64,000 bases of DNA from positions 1 through 64,000 of the forward strand of contig NZ_JAUSUF010000001.1 in assembly GCF_030813415.1 (NCBI RefSeq), in the 5' to 3' direction. Numbering within the stretch: the first letter of the stretch is position 1; the number at the start of each line of letters is the position of its first letter. The notes beneath the pieces were generated by a model. It searched no databases, had not been told where the DNA came from, and saw only the letters and a list, made by a program, of their open reading frames with translations. Positions 18,470-29,589 of the stretch are shown here, piece after piece. The DNA comes from Eubacterium multiforme (lineage in GTDB: Bacteria; Bacillota; Clostridia; Clostridiales; Clostridiaceae). A program made the position numbers and the translations under genes.

Positions 18470-19714
18470 CTATTTATCTCCAATTTCTAAAGTTTGTTTT
18501 CCTTTAATAAGCATATCATTTTTCTTTAATGGAGTATCAACCTTCATTTTAAAAATCATTTGTGCTCTATTGGCAACATTAGTTTCAACATCCTTTTCAA
18601 CATCATACATTGAATTCATATTTATTGAAAAATTAGGTGTATAAGGTCTTAATACATCAACTTTATCACCTTCAAATACTCTATTCTTTTGCATTATAGT
18701 AGCTGTTTTTGTTTCTTCATCATATTCCTTAACCATACCAACTATATCAAATTCTCTTATATATGATGAATCTTCATAGTTTTGTTCTCCAGTTTTTCCA
18801 AAGAAGAATCCTGTATGATATGGTCTATGGCTAACTTTTAATAATATATCCATCCACTCTTGTTTAAACTCATAGTTTTCTGGATCTTCAAAATAACTAT
18901 CTACAGCTTCTCTATAAGCTTTTACAACTGATGCAACATAAAATTCACTTTTCATTCTGCCTTCAATTTTAAAAGAATATATACCACTATTAACTAATTC
19001 TGGTATATGATGTATCATACATAAATCCTTTGAGTTCATTATATATGTTCCCTTATCATCTTCTACTACAGGGAAGTATATATCTGGTCTTGTTTCTTCA
19101 ACTAAAAAGTATTTATATCTACAAACATTAGCACATGTACCCTTATTAGAGTCTCTTCCTAACATGTAATTAGAAATTAAACATCTTCCTGAATAAGCCA
19201 TACACATTGAACCATGAACAAATCCTTCAAGTTCACAACCTTCTGGTAAATTATCTCTAAATCCATGTATTTCATTAAAAGATAATTCTCTAGCAAGAAC
19301 TATTCTCTTAACTCCAAAATCATACCAAAACTTAGCCGCTTTCCAGTTTACAGTATTTGCTTGAGTGCTTAAATGTATTTCTAAATTAGGAGCTACTTCT
19401 CTAGCTGTTGCTATTATTCCAGGGTCTGAAACTATAATAGCGTCAACTCCTAAACTTTCAATTTCTTTTATATAACTTTCTATTCCATTTAAGTCAAAAT
19501 TACGTGGGAAAACATTCATTGTTACATAAAGTTTTCTTCCTCTTTCATGACAGTATTTAACACCTTCTACTATATCTTCATTTGTGAAGTTTCCTGCAAA
19601 GGCTCTTAAATTCAATTTACTTCCACCTATATATACAGCATCAGCTCCAAAATCTATTGCTATTTTTAACTTTTCTAAATTCCCTGCTGGTGCAAGTATT
19701 TCTGGTTTTCTCAT
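18470..19714 (-). CDS. trhP: U32-family protein, TrhP-type tRNA U34 hydroxylation protein
   Basis: This is a 414-residue peptidase-U32 family protein. The family signature is visible as [21 protein letters not shown] with further conserved cysteines ([11 protein letters not shown]), which in TrhP/RlhA proteins hold an Fe-S cluster. The N-terminus [24 protein letters not shown] is typical. The neighbouring gene is a TrmR-like methyltransferase and gene order matches B. subtilis yrrM-yrrO-udk. I therefore infer prephenate-dependent hydroxylation of tRNA uridine 34 rather than proteolysis. Many databases still call it a collagenase-like protease. Confidence 0.85.
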   Translation of the reverse strand: MRKPEILAPAGNLEKLKIAIDFGADAVYIGGSKLNLRAFAGNFTNEDIVEGVKYCHERGRKLYVTMNVFPRNFDLNGIESYIKEIESLGVDAIIVSDPGIIATAREVAPNLEIHLSTQANTVNWKAAKFWYDFGVKRIVLARELSFNEIHGFRDNLPEGCELEGFVHGSMCMAYSGRCLISNYMLGRDSNKGTCANVCRYKYFLVEETRPDIYFPVVEDDKGTYIMNSKDLCMIHHIPELVNSGIYSFKIEGRMKSEFYVASVVKAYREAVDSYFEDPENYEFKQEWMDILLKVSHRPYHTGFFFGKTGEQNYEDSSYIREFDIVGMVKEYDEETKTATIMQKNRVFEGDKVDVLRPYTPNFSINMNSMYDVEKDVETNVANRAQMIFKMKVDTPLKKNDMLIKGKQTLEIGDK

Positions 19715-19719
19715 AAATT

Positions 19720-20364
19720 TTACCTCCTTTTTGTAATTGCAATACCATCTCCCATTGGAATGACAGAGGTTATTAAGTTTTCATCATTTGAAACCATTTC
19801 TAAATAGGTTCTCATTCTTTTTACTATGGTAATTTTTCTTCTTTTAACTAAATCCTGTGAAGGAACCATACCTCTAAATAAAACATTGTCTGCAATTATA
19901 ATTCCATCTTCTTTTAATAATCTTAAACAATGTGGTAGAAAATGATTATAATGGCCTTTACCTGCATCAATAAATATTAAATCAAATTCTTCATTAAGGT
20001 CTTCTAAAATTTCAAGACAATCTCCCTCTTTTATTTTAATTTTATCTTGAAGATTAAACTTTTCAAAATTAGCTTTTGCAAGTTTAATCATTTCTTCACT
20101 TCTTTCTATTGTAACAATATCAGGATTTGTTTTTGAGGCTTCATACATAAGTATAGAAGAATAGCCTATTGCAGTACCAAGTTCTAAAATTTTAAGTGGT
20201 TTTTTCATACTAACCATAAATTCTAAAAATTTACCTGTTTCTTTTTGAACTATAGGCACTCCATTTTCTTTTGCAAAGTCTTCCATTTCCTTAAGTCTGC
20301 CATTATTTTCTCCAATTAAATTTCTTAAATATTCTTCCATGTAGTCATAAGTAATTCCGCTCAT
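19720..20364 (-). CDS. trmR: TrmR-type tRNA 5-hydroxyuridine O-methyltransferase
   Basis: This is a class I SAM-dependent methyltransferase of 214 residues in the YrrM family. The SAM-binding motif LELGTAIGYSSI falls at about 73-84 and the metal-binding acidic motif LIFIDAGKGHY at about 135. In B. subtilis TrmR converts 5-hydroxyuridine at tRNA wobble position 34 to 5-methoxyuridine, and its gene neighbours trhP, as here (5-base gap). The start at 20364 is supported by GGAGG five bases upstream; a longer in-frame start has no ribosome site. It might also be called a catechol-type O-methyltransferase, which is the parent family. Confidence 0.87.
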   Translation of the reverse strand: MSGITYDYMEEYLRNLIGENNGRLKEMEDFAKENGVPIVQKETGKFLEFMVSMKKPLKILELGTAIGYSSILMYEASKTNPDIVTIERSEEMIKLAKANFEKFNLQDKIKIKEGDCLEILEDLNEEFDLIFIDAGKGHYNHFLPHCLRLLKEDGIIIADNVLFRGMVPSQDLVKRRKITIVKRMRTYLEMVSNDENLITSVIPMGDGIAITKRR

Positions 20365-20378
20365 ATATTCCTCCAATA

Positions 20379-21392
20379 TTATTTATTATATCCGTATTCT
20401 TCTCTTAGTTTATTAAATTCAGCACCACTTGCTGTAAATTTATGTTCATCTGAATTAGGGATTAATAAATAATATAAATAATTTGTTTTTGCTGGTTTAA
20501 CTGCAGCAATTAATGATGGTTTACCTGGATTTGCAATTGGTCCAACTGGCAATCCTTTAAATTTGTAAGTATTATAAGGTGAATCAATTTTTAAATGCTT
20601 ATATAGCACCTGATCTACGTGTGTGCCTAAAGCATATATGACAGTTGCATCTATTTGAAGAGGCATACCCTTTTTTAATCTATTATCAATAACAGATGAT
20701 ATAAGAGGTCTATCTGCTTCTGTTCTTGCTTCTTTTTCTATTAAAGATGCCTTTGTTACTATTTCATCAATTTCACTATTAGGTATAGTTACCCCTGTTT
20801 CAGTTTGAACCTGCTTCATAGTTTCTTGGAATTTATCAAGCATTGTCTTTATAACCTTATCTGGAGTAACTCCTTTTTCAAATGAATAGGTATCTGGGAA
20901 TAAAAATCCTTCTAATGGATATTTTCTTTTATTTGATTCCTTTATGTAACTTGGAAGCTTATAATTTTTAACTGCCTTTAAAAATTCTTCTTTAGAAAAT
21001 AATCCATCCTTTTGAAGAACGTCTGCTATTTGTACCACAGTATAACCTTCAGGTATTACAACATTAGTTACATCTTTAGTTTCTAAAGTTTTTAGAAATT
21101 CACTTAATGTTACATCTGTTTTTACTGTATATGTTCCTGATTCTATTTTAGGTACAACATTATTTAGTTTTATATAAAGTTTAATAAAAAACTCATTTTT
21201 TATTAAGTTCTTCGCTTTTAATTCACTAAGTAATGTATAAAAACCTTCTCCTTGATTAACTTGAACTTCAATACTTTCTTCATTAGATTTTAAGGGATGA
21301 TTTACAGTTCTACTGTACATAAATATAGTTCCACCTAATATAATAATTAGTACTATACAAAGTCCTAAAAACTTCTTTTTAAAATTTCTCAT
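20379..21392 (-). CDS. mltG: MltG endolytic murein transglycosylase
   Basis: This is a membrane-anchored lytic transglycosylase thought to cut nascent glycan strands and set their length. There is one N-terminal transmembrane helix (about 8-26) and a YceG domain with the LysM-like segment VNQGEGFYTLLSEL and the catalytic region ASLIEKEARTEADRPLISSV (Glu near 219), followed by INNRL-like VIDNRLKKGMPLQIDATVIY. The length of 337 is normal. It heads the operon mltG-trmR-trhP-udk, with gaps under 20 bases. Confidence 0.95.
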   Translation of the reverse strand: MRNFKKKFLGLCIVLIIILGGTIFMYSRTVNHPLKSNEESIEVQVNQGEGFYTLLSELKAKNLIKNEFFIKLYIKLNNVVPKIESGTYTVKTDVTLSEFLKTLETKDVTNVVIPEGYTVVQIADVLQKDGLFSKEEFLKAVKNYKLPSYIKESNKRKYPLEGFLFPDTYSFEKGVTPDKVIKTMLDKFQETMKQVQTETGVTIPNSEIDEIVTKASLIEKEARTEADRPLISSVIDNRLKKGMPLQIDATVIYALGTHVDQVLYKHLKIDSPYNTYKFKGLPVGPIANPGKPSLIAAVKPAKTNYLYYLLIPNSDEHKFTASGAEFNKLREEYGYNK

Positions 21393-21410
21393 AAAATCCC
21401 CCTATATATA

Positions 21411-21444
21411 AAAGTAAATAGCCTAAATTTCGGCTATTCACTTT
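21411..21444 (-). terminator. rho-independent terminator of typA
   Basis: A stem of about 13 bp (AAAGTGAATAGCC/GGCTATTTACTTT on the minus strand, with one mismatch) with an 8-base loop lies after the typA stop codon and just before mltG. Confidence 0.7.
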
Positions 21445-21489
21445 ATTATAATACTTTTTTTTCATTTTATAAAGATACTTTTTGACAAA

Positions 21490-23316
21490 TTATTTTTTGC
21501 TTCTACTAATCTTCTTTCTTCTTTCAGCACTGTCTAATATAGTCTTTCTCATTCTTATACTCTTTGGAGTAACTTCAACTAATTCATCACCATTAATGAA
21601 TTCTAGTGCTTTTTCTAAAGTTATCTTTATTGGTGGAACTAACTTAACAGCATCATCTGCTCCTGATGATCTTGTATTAGTAAGTTTCTTACCTTTACAT
21701 ACATTTATATCTATATCTTCTGCTCTTCCACATACTCCAACGATCATTCCTTGGTATACTGGAACACCAGCATCTATAAATAAAGATCCTCTTTCTTGAG
21801 CATTAAATAATCCATATGCAATAGCATCTCCTTGTTCAAATGATACTATTGATCCTCTACTTCTACCTGGAATTTCTCCCTTGTATGGTGCATATCCATT
21901 AAATACATGGTTCATTATACCGTTACCCTTAGTATCTGTCATAAATTCATTTCTGAATCCTATAAGTCCTCTAGCTGGTATTATGAATTCTAATCTTGTA
22001 TATCCATTTACAGCTGAAGTCATATTAACCATTTCACCTTTTCTTGGTCCAAGTTTTTCCATTACAGGTCCCATGAACTCTTCAGGTACATCTATAGTTA
22101 AGTATTCCATTGGCTCTAACTTCTTACCATCTTCTTCTTTAAAGATAACATTAGCCTTTGATACTTGTAATTCATATCCTTCTCTTCTCATTGTTTCGAT
22201 TAATACTGAAAGATGAAGTTCTCCTCTACCTGATACTTCAAAACAATCTGGAGTTATTTCTCTAACTCTTAAACTAACATTTGTTTCTAATTCCTTCATT
22301 AATCTATCTCTTAAGTGTCTTGAAGTAATAAAGTCTCCTTCTTGACCTGCAAATGGTGAATCATTTACCATAAAGTTCATATTAAGTGTTGGCTCATCAA
22401 TTTCTACAAATGGAAGAGCTTCTGGACATTGTGAATCAGCTATTGTTTCTCCAATGTTTGCATCAGTTACACCACTTAAAGCTATTATATCTCCCATACT
22501 AGCTTCTTGAACTTCTTCTCTCTTAAGACCATTATATCCAAATAATGCTGTTGCTTTGTAATTTGATGTAGTTCCATCTTGTCTTACTAAAACTACAGGT
22601 TGGTTCTTTTTAATAGTTCCTCTATGGATTTTACCAATTGCTATTCTACCAACATATTCATTTGAATCTAATGTTGTAACAAGCATTTGGAAAGGTCCAT
22701 CAACATATCCTTCTGGACATGGAACATGTTCAATTATTGTATCAAATAAAGGTATCATATTTGTATTTGTATCTTCAACATTTACTCTTGCAAATCCTTC
22801 TCTAGCTGAAGCATATATTATTGGGAAATCTAATTGTTCATCATTAGCTCCAAGTTCTAAGAATAATTCAAATACTTCATCAATAACTGCTTCTGGTCTA
22901 GCATCTGGTTTATCTATCTTATTTATAACAACTATTGGATTTAATCCTAATTCTAATGCCTTTTTAAGAACGAACTTAGTTTGAGGCATTGGTCCTTCAT
23001 ATGAATCAACAACTAATAATACTGAGTCTACCATTTTAAGTACACGTTCAACTTCTCCACCGAAATCAGCATGTCCTGGAGTATCAACTATATTTATTTT
23101 TACTCCATTATAATGTACAGCAGTATTCTTTGAAAGAATTGTAATACCTCTTTCTTTTTCTAAGTCATTTGAATCCATTACTCTTTCTTCTACTTTTTCA
23201 TTTGATCTAAAAGTATGGCTATCTTTTAATAGGGCATCAACTAATGTAGTCTTACCATGGTCAACGTGGGCAATGATTGCAATGTTTCTAATATCTTCTC
23301 TTTTAAATAATTCCAT
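21490..23316 (-). CDS. typA: ribosome-associated translational GTPase TypA/BipA
   Basis: This is a 608-residue EF-G-like GTPase involved in 50S subunit assembly and stress or cold adaptation. The G domain has G1 AHVDHGKTT (about 14-22), G2 (ERGITI), G3 [12 protein letters not shown] and G4 NKID. It is followed by domain II, the EF-G domain III/V homologues and the BipA-specific C-terminal domain ([23 protein letters not shown]). It is a single-gene unit with its own downstream terminator. Confidence 0.97.
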   Translation of the reverse strand: MELFKREDIRNIAIIAHVDHGKTTLVDALLKDSHTFRSNEKVEERVMDSNDLEKERGITILSKNTAVHYNGVKINIVDTPGHADFGGEVERVLKMVDSVLLVVDSYEGPMPQTKFVLKKALELGLNPIVVINKIDKPDARPEAVIDEVFELFLELGANDEQLDFPIIYASAREGFARVNVEDTNTNMIPLFDTIIEHVPCPEGYVDGPFQMLVTTLDSNEYVGRIAIGKIHRGTIKKNQPVVLVRQDGTTSNYKATALFGYNGLKREEVQEASMGDIIALSGVTDANIGETIADSQCPEALPFVEIDEPTLNMNFMVNDSPFAGQEGDFITSRHLRDRLMKELETNVSLRVREITPDCFEVSGRGELHLSVLIETMRREGYELQVSKANVIFKEEDGKKLEPMEYLTIDVPEEFMGPVMEKLGPRKGEMVNMTSAVNGYTRLEFIIPARGLIGFRNEFMTDTKGNGIMNHVFNGYAPYKGEIPGRSRGSIVSFEQGDAIAYGLFNAQERGSLFIDAGVPVYQGMIVGVCGRAEDIDINVCKGKKLTNTRSSGADDAVKLVPPIKITLEKALEFINGDELVEVTPKSIRMRKTILDSAERRKKISRSKK

Positions 23317-23390
23317 TATTTTCCTCCATGTTTTTAGCTTTACTTTTGTATTTTTCTATGTAAACCTATAATATTTTTTTTCAAAAAGAA

Positions 23391-23416
23391 AATTGGATAC
23401 TTTTGTGTACCCAATT
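23391..23416 (-). terminator. rho-independent terminator of the RNase J gene
   Basis: A 10-bp stem (AATTGGGTAC/GTATCCAATT on the minus strand, one G-T pair) with a 6-base loop is followed by TTCTTTTT. Confidence 0.8.
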
Positions 23417-23493
23417 CTCGCACCATTTTATATTCTAATCTTTACTTTTTAAAAAGTCAATATAAATGATAATTTAACAAAGTACTTATTCTG

Positions 23494-25161
23494 TTAAATC
23501 TCCATTATTATTGGAAGTATCATAGGTTTTCTCTTAGTTTTTTCATATAAGAAATTTCTAAGTTCATCCCTAATTCTACTTTTAATAGTGGCCCAATCTG
23601 TAATTTTTGATTTTTCACATTCACTTAATACAGCTTTAACTATTTCTCTAGCTTCATCCATAAGACCTTCTGATTCTCTAACATAAACGAATCCTCTAGA
23701 AATTATATCAGGACCTGCAATAACTGATGCACTTTCTCTATCAAGAGTTACAACTACAGTTAAAATACCGTCTTGTGAAAGATGTTTTCTATCTCTTAAT
23801 ACAATATGACCAACATCTCCAACTCCTAAACCATCTACAAGAACTTGACCTGATGTCACAGAACCATTTTTCTTAATTGAATTACGAGTAATTTCAATTA
23901 CATCTCCTGTTTCAGGTAATACGTAATTTCTTGGATTTAATCCAACACTTACAGCTAATTCTGCATGTTGCTTTAAATGTCTAAACTCACCATGAACTGG
24001 CACAAAAAATCTAGGTCTTATAATAGTTTGCATAAGCTTTAATTCTTCTTGACATGCATGACCTGAAACGTGGACATTCTCATTAGCTCCATATATTACT
24101 TCTGCACCTTTTTTAAACAACTGATTTATAACTTTAGATACTAATTTTTCATTACCAGGTATTGGTGTTGCTGATATTATAACAGTATCCCCTTCAACAA
24201 TTGTTATTTTTCTATGTTCAGAAGCTGCCATTCTAGCAAGTGCTGACATTGGTTCTCCTTGGCTTCCAGTTGTTATAACAACAATTTCTTCATTCTTGTA
24301 CTTTTGAGTTGCATCAATTGTTATTAATGTATCCTTTTGCATTTTTAAATATCCAAGATCTATTGCTACTTGAACAATATTTTCCATACTTCTTCCAGAT
24401 ACAGCAACCTTTTTATCATACATTTCAGCTGCTGTTATTATTTGTTGAATTCTATGAATATTTGATGCAAAAGTTGCTACAAGTATTCTTCCTTTTGCCT
24501 TACTAAATAATCTTTCTAAATTTTCTCCAACTACCTTCTCTGATTTTGTGTATCCTGGACGTTCTACATTTGTAGAATCTGCCATCATTACAAGAACACC
24601 TTTTTTACCAAGTTCTGCAAATCTTGCAAAATCTGTTTTTCCTCCATCTATAGGAGTATAGTCAATTTTGAAGTCTCCTGTATGAAGAACAACTCCAAGT
24701 GGTGTGTGAATAGCTATTGCAACAGAATCCGCTATTGAATGGTTTGTTTTAATAAATTCAACTGTTACATTTTGCAATTTTATTTTATCTTTAGGTTTTA
24801 CTCTAAATAGTTTTGTAGTTGCTAAAAGACCGTGTTCTCTTAACTTTGTTTCTACAATACCTAGAGTAAGCTTTGTTCCATATATAGGTACATCTAACTG
24901 TTTTAAAACATATGGTAATGCACCAATATGGTCTTCATGTCCGTGAGTTAAAAATATTCCTTTAATTTTATCTTTGTTTTTTAGTAGATATGAAACATCT
25001 GGTATTACTATATCAATTCCATACATGTCTACATCTGGAAACTTTAAGCCGCAATCTATAATAACAATATCATCTTTATATTCTACAACTGTAAGATTTT
25101 TCCCAATTTCATCTATTCCGCCTAAAGGAATTATTTTAACCTTAGCTCTTTCATTTTTCAT
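23494..25161 (-). CDS. rnj: ribonuclease J
   Basis: This metallo-beta-lactamase/beta-CASP nuclease combines 5'-to-3' exonuclease and endonuclease activity in mRNA decay and rRNA maturation. The zinc-binding motif HGHEDH (73-78) is intact, the second metal site lies around LHTGDFKID, and the beta-CASP motifs include TTGSQGEPMSALARMA and SGHACQEE. The C-terminal domain closes with the DELRNFLYEKTKRKP segment. The 555-residue length is typical. It follows the fur-like gene by 76 bases. Confidence 0.96.
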   Translation of the reverse strand: MKNERAKVKIIPLGGIDEIGKNLTVVEYKDDIVIIDCGLKFPDVDMYGIDIVIPDVSYLLKNKDKIKGIFLTHGHEDHIGALPYVLKQLDVPIYGTKLTLGIVETKLREHGLLATTKLFRVKPKDKIKLQNVTVEFIKTNHSIADSVAIAIHTPLGVVLHTGDFKIDYTPIDGGKTDFARFAELGKKGVLVMMADSTNVERPGYTKSEKVVGENLERLFSKAKGRILVATFASNIHRIQQIITAAEMYDKKVAVSGRSMENIVQVAIDLGYLKMQKDTLITIDATQKYKNEEIVVITTGSQGEPMSALARMAASEHRKITIVEGDTVIISATPIPGNEKLVSKVINQLFKKGAEVIYGANENVHVSGHACQEELKLMQTIIRPRFFVPVHGEFRHLKQHAELAVSVGLNPRNYVLPETGDVIEITRNSIKKNGSVTSGQVLVDGLGVGDVGHIVLRDRKHLSQDGILTVVVTLDRESASVIAGPDIISRGFVYVRESEGLMDEAREIVKAVLSECEKSKITDWATIKSRIRDELRNFLYEKTKRKPMILPIIMEI

Positions 25162-25237
25162 ATTTCCCCTCCTTATTTAAGATATGTATAAACAAAGGAT
25201 GTCATCTCTTTTTTATTTTGAGAGGATTCTCCTTTAA

Positions 25238-25699
25238 TTATTCCTTTTCTTTCTTTCTACATTCATTACATATTCCAAAGAATTTCACACTATGGTCTTG
25301 AATTTCAAATCCATACTTTGTTTCAATTCTTTTTTCTAATTCTTCTAATAAATCTTCTTCAACTTCTATAACTTTATTACATTGATTACATATTAAATGG
25401 TGATGTCTATGTTCTTCATCTTTATGAATAATTTCATATCTGCTACATCCATCGCTTAAATCTAATCTAGATAATAATTTTACTTCCTCAAGTAATAATA
25501 CTGTTCTATATACAGTAGCTAATCCTATCTCAGGGCAGTCTTTTTTTACTTCATCATATATTTCTTCCGCAGTTAAGTGTCTACCTTCGTTTTTTATTAT
25601 AGTATCAACTATAGCTCTTCTTTGAGGAGTTAATTTATATCCTTTTTTCTTTAAATCTTCTTTAAGTTCTTGCATGTCAACTGAAATTAAGCTTTCCAT
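25238..25699 (-). CDS. fur: Fur-family metal-responsive repressor
   Basis: This is a 153-residue winged-helix repressor with the motifs KLTPQRRAIVDTI (start of the DNA-binding domain), EIYDEV and IGLATVYRTV (recognition helix). The His-rich regulatory site HRHHHLICNQCNKVIEVEED and a second CNEC pair supply structural zinc ligands. Its sequence is closer to iron-type Fur than to PerR or Zur as far as I can judge by eye, but the effector metal is not certain. It lies 22 bases downstream of the DUF1292 gene within the alaS-to-rnj run. Confidence 0.85.
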   Translation of the reverse strand: MESLISVDMQELKEDLKKKGYKLTPQRRAIVDTIIKNEGRHLTAEEIYDEVKKDCPEIGLATVYRTVLLLEEVKLLSRLDLSDGCSRYEIIHKDEEHRHHHLICNQCNKVIEVEEDLLEELEKRIETKYGFEIQDHSVKFFGICNECRKKEKE

Positions 25700-25721
25700 T
25701 TACAACACCTCTTTCCATGTT

Positions 25722-25988
25722 CTAATCTTCTTGCATTAATAAATTATAAGCTTCCTCTACCATTGCGAATTCAGCTTCATCTTCTATATTTATAAGATTG
25801 TCATTTCCATCTTCGTCACTTACTACTTTAAGTACAACAGCTTCTTCACTCTCTTCATCAGCTGGAGTTAAAACTACATACTCACTATTTAAATCATCTA
25901 TCTTAAAAAAGCTTACCACTTTAAATGATAACTCATTTCCTTCCTCATCTAATAAATCAATGTATTCTATATCTTTTTCCATAATCAT
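25722..25988 (-). CDS. DUF1292 (YrzB-like) small acidic protein
   Basis: This 88-residue acidic protein ([22 protein letters not shown] start, many Asp/Glu) belongs to the DUF1292 family found between ruvX and fur or mltG in Bacillota; B. subtilis yrzB occupies the same place. Its function is unknown. There is no signal peptide or membrane segment. Confidence 0.85.
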   Translation of the reverse strand: MIMEKDIEYIDLLDEEGNELSFKVVSFFKIDDLNSEYVVLTPADEESEEAVVLKVVSDEDGNDNLINIEDEAEFAMVEEAYNLLMQED

Positions 25989-26056
25989 TCTCCTTTTTAT
26001 ATATTTTAATTACTATAATCAAGTATTGTCAATAACTATTTTCAATTAATAATCAT

Positions 26057-26473
26057 TTATTTATTTGCTATTCTATCTAAATAACCTTGTAGAATATAAG
26101 TAGCTGCAACTTTATCAACTATCTTTTTTCTTTTTCCTCTTGATAAATCAGCTTCAAGCATAGCTCTATGAGCTGCTACTGTTGTAAGCCTTTCATCCCA
26201 AAAAACTATTTCTAAATCAATTGATCCCTTTAAAAGCTCACTAAATTCTTGTATTTTTTCTCCTGCAAATCCAATTGAGCCATCCATATTTTTAGGTAAC
26301 CCAACAACTATAGTTTCTACAGAATATTCATTACATATTCTCTTTACTTCTTCTACATCGGAAACTTTTTTTGTTCTTCTTATAGTTGTTATTCCTTGGG
26401 CTGTATATCCTAGTGGATCTGATATAGCAACTCCTATTGTTTTTTGTCCAACATCTAATCCTAATATTCTCAT
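26057..26473 (-). CDS. ruvX: RuvX/YqgF-type Holliday junction resolvase / pre-16S rRNA nuclease
   Basis: This is a 138-residue RNase H-fold nuclease. The N-terminal strand [18 protein letters not shown] carries the first catalytic Asp; [11 protein letters not shown] and WDERLTT carry the remaining acidic and loop residues. The family is annotated as a Holliday junction resolvase, and in E. coli YqgF processes the 5' end of 16S rRNA. The start at 26473 is set by AAGGAG five bases upstream. Its order behind ireB is the usual one in Bacillota. Confidence 0.92.
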   Translation of the reverse strand: MRILGLDVGQKTIGVAISDPLGYTAQGITTIRRTKKVSDVEEVKRICNEYSVETIVVGLPKNMDGSIGFAGEKIQEFSELLKGSIDLEIVFWDERLTTVAAHRAMLEADLSRGKRKKIVDKVAATYILQGYLDRIANK

Positions 26474-26489
26474 ATTATCTCCTTGAAAA

Positions 26490-26519
26490 CAAAAAGCGCC
26501 CCTCAACAGGGCACCTTTT
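26490..26519 (-). terminator. hairpin between ireB and ruvX
   Basis: A GC-rich stem (AAAAAGGTGCCC paired with GGGGCGCTTTTT, one bulge) with a T-run lies directly after the ireB stop codon, reducing read-through into ruvX. Confidence 0.7.
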
Positions 26520-26777
26520 TTATTTTATCTCTAAATAAGATTTTATAACTTCTTCAAGAATTTCATCTCTTTCAAGTTTTCTTACTAAAGCTCTTGCTCC
26601 GTTGTAATTTGTAATGTAAGTAGGGTCTCCTGATATTAGATAACCAACAAGTTGATTAATAGGATTATACCCTTTCTCTTGAAGTGAATTATAAACCTCT
26701 GTTAAGATTGATTTTGTTAACACTTCTTTATTTTTTGATAAATCAAATTGCATTGTATGTTCTAAATTGTTACTCAT
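26520..26777 (-). CDS. ireB: IreB-family regulatory phosphoprotein (DUF965)
   Basis: This is an 85-residue protein homologous to Enterococcus IreB, a substrate of the PASTA kinase IreK that affects cell-wall stress resistance, and to Bacillus YrzL. The core [22 protein letters not shown] and [17 protein letters not shown] are diagnostic. I place the start at the ATG at 26777. The AAGGGGG ribosome site is about 22 bases upstream, but a small GCTGC/GCAGC hairpin in between would shorten the distance. A GTG at 26804 in frame is the alternative (94 residues). Confidence 0.88.
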   Translation of the reverse strand: MSNNLEHTMQFDLSKNKEVLTKSILTEVYNSLQEKGYNPINQLVGYLISGDPTYITNYNGARALVRKLERDEILEEVIKSYLEIK

Positions 26778-26918
26778 ATTCACGCTGCTTTTATAGCAGC
26801 TCACCCCCTTACCTTATTGTTAAAGGAAATCTATATATATTAATAGTATTATCCATACACATTCTATTATATACAAAACTTATAAGCTAATTATAACCCA
26901 TATCTTTTTAAAAGTACA

Positions 26919-29564
26919 CTATTTTACTAAACTTTCAATTATAGAATATGATTTCTCTATTGCTTCATTAATTTTTTCTGGTAGCTTTCCGCCAGCTTGA
27001 GCCATGTCTGGTCTTCCACCACCACCGCCGCCTACAACTTGTGCTACTTCCTTAATTATTTTTCCACAATGAATTCCTGATGCTACTGCATCCTTTGTTG
27101 CCATTGCAACTAAATTAACTTTTCCATTTACATTACTTATTAATACAACTACTGATTTTTTATCCTTATTTCTAATCTTATCACCAAGATCTCTTAGAGC
27201 ATTACCATCAACATCTTCTAAAGCATAAGATATTACCTTAACCCCATTAATATCTTTTGCTGTATTTAATATATCATCCTCTGCTCCACTTGTAAGTTTT
27301 GCTTTTAATTCTGATATTTCTTTTTCTTTTTCTTTTATTTCTGAATTTTGAATTGAAATTTTATTTATTATATCTTTTTCATTACATTTTAATGCTGCGC
27401 AAGCTTCCATAAGCATATTTTGTTTTTGCTCAACATATTTAATAGCTGCAAATCCTGTTAATGCTTCTATTCTTCTAACACCTGCTGCAACTCCTGATTC
27501 ATTAACTATCTTAAATAGTCCAATTTCTCCTGAGTTTAATACGTGAGTACCACCACATAATTCCATTGAGTAATCCCCAACTTCTACAACTCTAACTTTA
27601 TTGCCATACTTATCATCAAATAAAGCCATAGCACCTTTAGCCTTTGCTTCTTCTAATGTCATAAGATTTGTATCTACTTTGTAAGTTTCCATTACATTTT
27701 CATTAACTAAGTCTTCTACCTTTTGAATTTCTTCTTTAGTTAATCCTTGGAAATGAGTAAAGTCAAATCTTAATCTTTCATCATCAACATATGAACCTGC
27801 TTGATTTACATGTTCTCCTAAAACTTCCTTTAATGCTTCATGTAACATATGAGTTGCTGTATGATTTTTACGTATATTGTTTCTTCTCTTTACATCAATT
27901 TTTAAGTCAGCCTCTTCATTTAATTTAACTATTCCACTATTAACTTTTACATAATGAATAGTTTTTCCTGAAACATTATTTTTAGTATCATAAACATAAG
28001 CTTCAAAGCTATGTCCCTTTATTATTCCCTTGTCACCTACTTGACCTCCCATTTCTGCATAAAAAGGAGTTTTGTCAGTTACAATATATCCCTTTTGGCC
28101 TTCTTTTAATTCTGAAACAGCTTCTTCATCTGTTGCTAAAAATAATATTTTTCCTACTATTTCATCATTATCATATCCAACAAATTCACAATTTATTTCA
28201 TTGCCAATTGAGTTAATTGGTGATTCTTCACTTCCCATGTAAGTAAATTCACCTCTAGCACTTCTAGCTCTTTCTCTTTGTTCTTGCATTTCCTTATTGA
28301 AAGCTTCTTTATCAATTGTCATATTTTTTTCTTCTAATATTTCTTCTGTTAATTCATATGGGAATCCATAAGTGTCGTAAAGCTTAAATGCTTTTTCTCC
28401 ATCTAATACACTCTTATTTTCTTTTTCTAGTTCTTCAATGTATCCTAAAAGTATTCCCATTCCTGAATCTATTGTTTCGTTGAATCTTTCTTCTTCTAAG
28501 GTAACTATCTTTTTAATGTAATCTTTTTTAGATATAAGTTCATCATATTCAACGCCATAATTTTCAACAACTGATTCTACTATATCCTTTAAGAATAATC
28601 CCTTTATTCCAAGAACTCTTCCATGTCTTGCAGCTCTTCTTAAAAGTCTTCTAAGTACATAGCCTCTTCCTTCATTACTTGGTTGAACACCATCTGAAAT
28701 CATCATAGTAACTGATTTAACATGGTCTGTTATTATTCTAAGAGAAACATCATTTTGAGGATCTTCCCCATATTTAACACCTGAAAGTTCTGAAACTTTT
28801 CCTAATATATTTTTAACAGTATCTATCTCAAATATATTTTCAACACCTTGCATTAATGTAGCAAGTCTTTCAAGTCCCATTCCTGTATCAATGTTTGGAT
28901 GCTTTAGTCTTTCGTAATTTCCTTTTCCATCTCCATCAAATTGAGTGAATACTAAGTTCCAGAATTCAATTATTCTATCTTCATCACTAGCCTTAACAAA
29001 CTCTTCTGCTGTCTTAACTGGTTCTACTCCTATTCCTCTTTCAAAATGAATTTCTGTACATGGACCACATGGACCTGCACCATGTTCCCAGAAGTTATCT
29101 TCTTTTCCAAGTCTAAATATTCTGTTTGTATCTATATCAGTTTTATTTTTCCAAATTTCAAAAGCTTCATCATCATCTAAATAAATTGTTACATATAACT
29201 TATCCTTTGGCATTTTAAGAACTTCTGTTATAAACTCCCATGCCCATGGAATTACTTCTTCTTTAAAGTAATCTCCAAAAGAAAAGTTTCCAAGCATTTC
29301 AAAGAAAGTACCATGTCTTGAAGTCTTACCAACATTTTCGATATCCCCTGTTCTAATACACTTTTGACATGTTGTAATTCTAGTTCTTGGTGGTTTTTGT
29401 ATTCCTGTAAAATATGGCTTAAGTGGCGCCATACCTGCATTAATTAATAATAAACTCTTATCATTTTTTGGTACTAAAGGAAAACTCTTTAATCTTAAGT
29501 GTCCTTTTCCTTCAAAAAATTGTAAATAAGCTTCTCTAAGCTCATTTGTTCCCATATACTTCAT
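26919..29564 (-). CDS. alaS: alanyl-tRNA synthetase
   Basis: This class II synthetase charges tRNA-Ala. The 881 residues contain the catalytic motifs ([36 protein letters not shown]), the anticodon-independent tRNA recognition domain, the editing domain with [11 protein letters not shown] and CGGTHV, and the C-Ala domain ending [15 protein letters not shown]. The start at 29564 is chosen because GGAGGT lies 7 bases upstream; the GGAGG itself contains the upstream in-frame ATG. Expression is controlled by the T-box leader immediately upstream. Confidence 0.98.
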   Translation of the reverse strand: MKYMGTNELREAYLQFFEGKGHLRLKSFPLVPKNDKSLLLINAGMAPLKPYFTGIQKPPRTRITTCQKCIRTGDIENVGKTSRHGTFFEMLGNFSFGDYFKEEVIPWAWEFITEVLKMPKDKLYVTIYLDDDEAFEIWKNKTDIDTNRIFRLGKEDNFWEHGAGPCGPCTEIHFERGIGVEPVKTAEEFVKASDEDRIIEFWNLVFTQFDGDGKGNYERLKHPNIDTGMGLERLATLMQGVENIFEIDTVKNILGKVSELSGVKYGEDPQNDVSLRIITDHVKSVTMMISDGVQPSNEGRGYVLRRLLRRAARHGRVLGIKGLFLKDIVESVVENYGVEYDELISKKDYIKKIVTLEEERFNETIDSGMGILLGYIEELEKENKSVLDGEKAFKLYDTYGFPYELTEEILEEKNMTIDKEAFNKEMQEQRERARSARGEFTYMGSEESPINSIGNEINCEFVGYDNDEIVGKILFLATDEEAVSELKEGQKGYIVTDKTPFYAEMGGQVGDKGIIKGHSFEAYVYDTKNNVSGKTIHYVKVNSGIVKLNEEADLKIDVKRRNNIRKNHTATHMLHEALKEVLGEHVNQAGSYVDDERLRFDFTHFQGLTKEEIQKVEDLVNENVMETYKVDTNLMTLEEAKAKGAMALFDDKYGNKVRVVEVGDYSMELCGGTHVLNSGEIGLFKIVNESGVAAGVRRIEALTGFAAIKYVEQKQNMLMEACAALKCNEKDIINKISIQNSEIKEKEKEISELKAKLTSGAEDDILNTAKDINGVKVISYALEDVDGNALRDLGDKIRNKDKKSVVVLISNVNGKVNLVAMATKDAVASGIHCGKIIKEVAQVVGGGGGGRPDMAQAGGKLPEKINEAIEKSYSIIESLVK

Positions 29565-29589
29565 ATATTTTACCTCCATTGCAATATAA

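Noticed and set aside
24309-24506. Plus-strand frame opposite RNase J
   Set aside because: It has no ribosome site, low-complexity hydrophobic sequence, and lies opposite a conserved essential gene.
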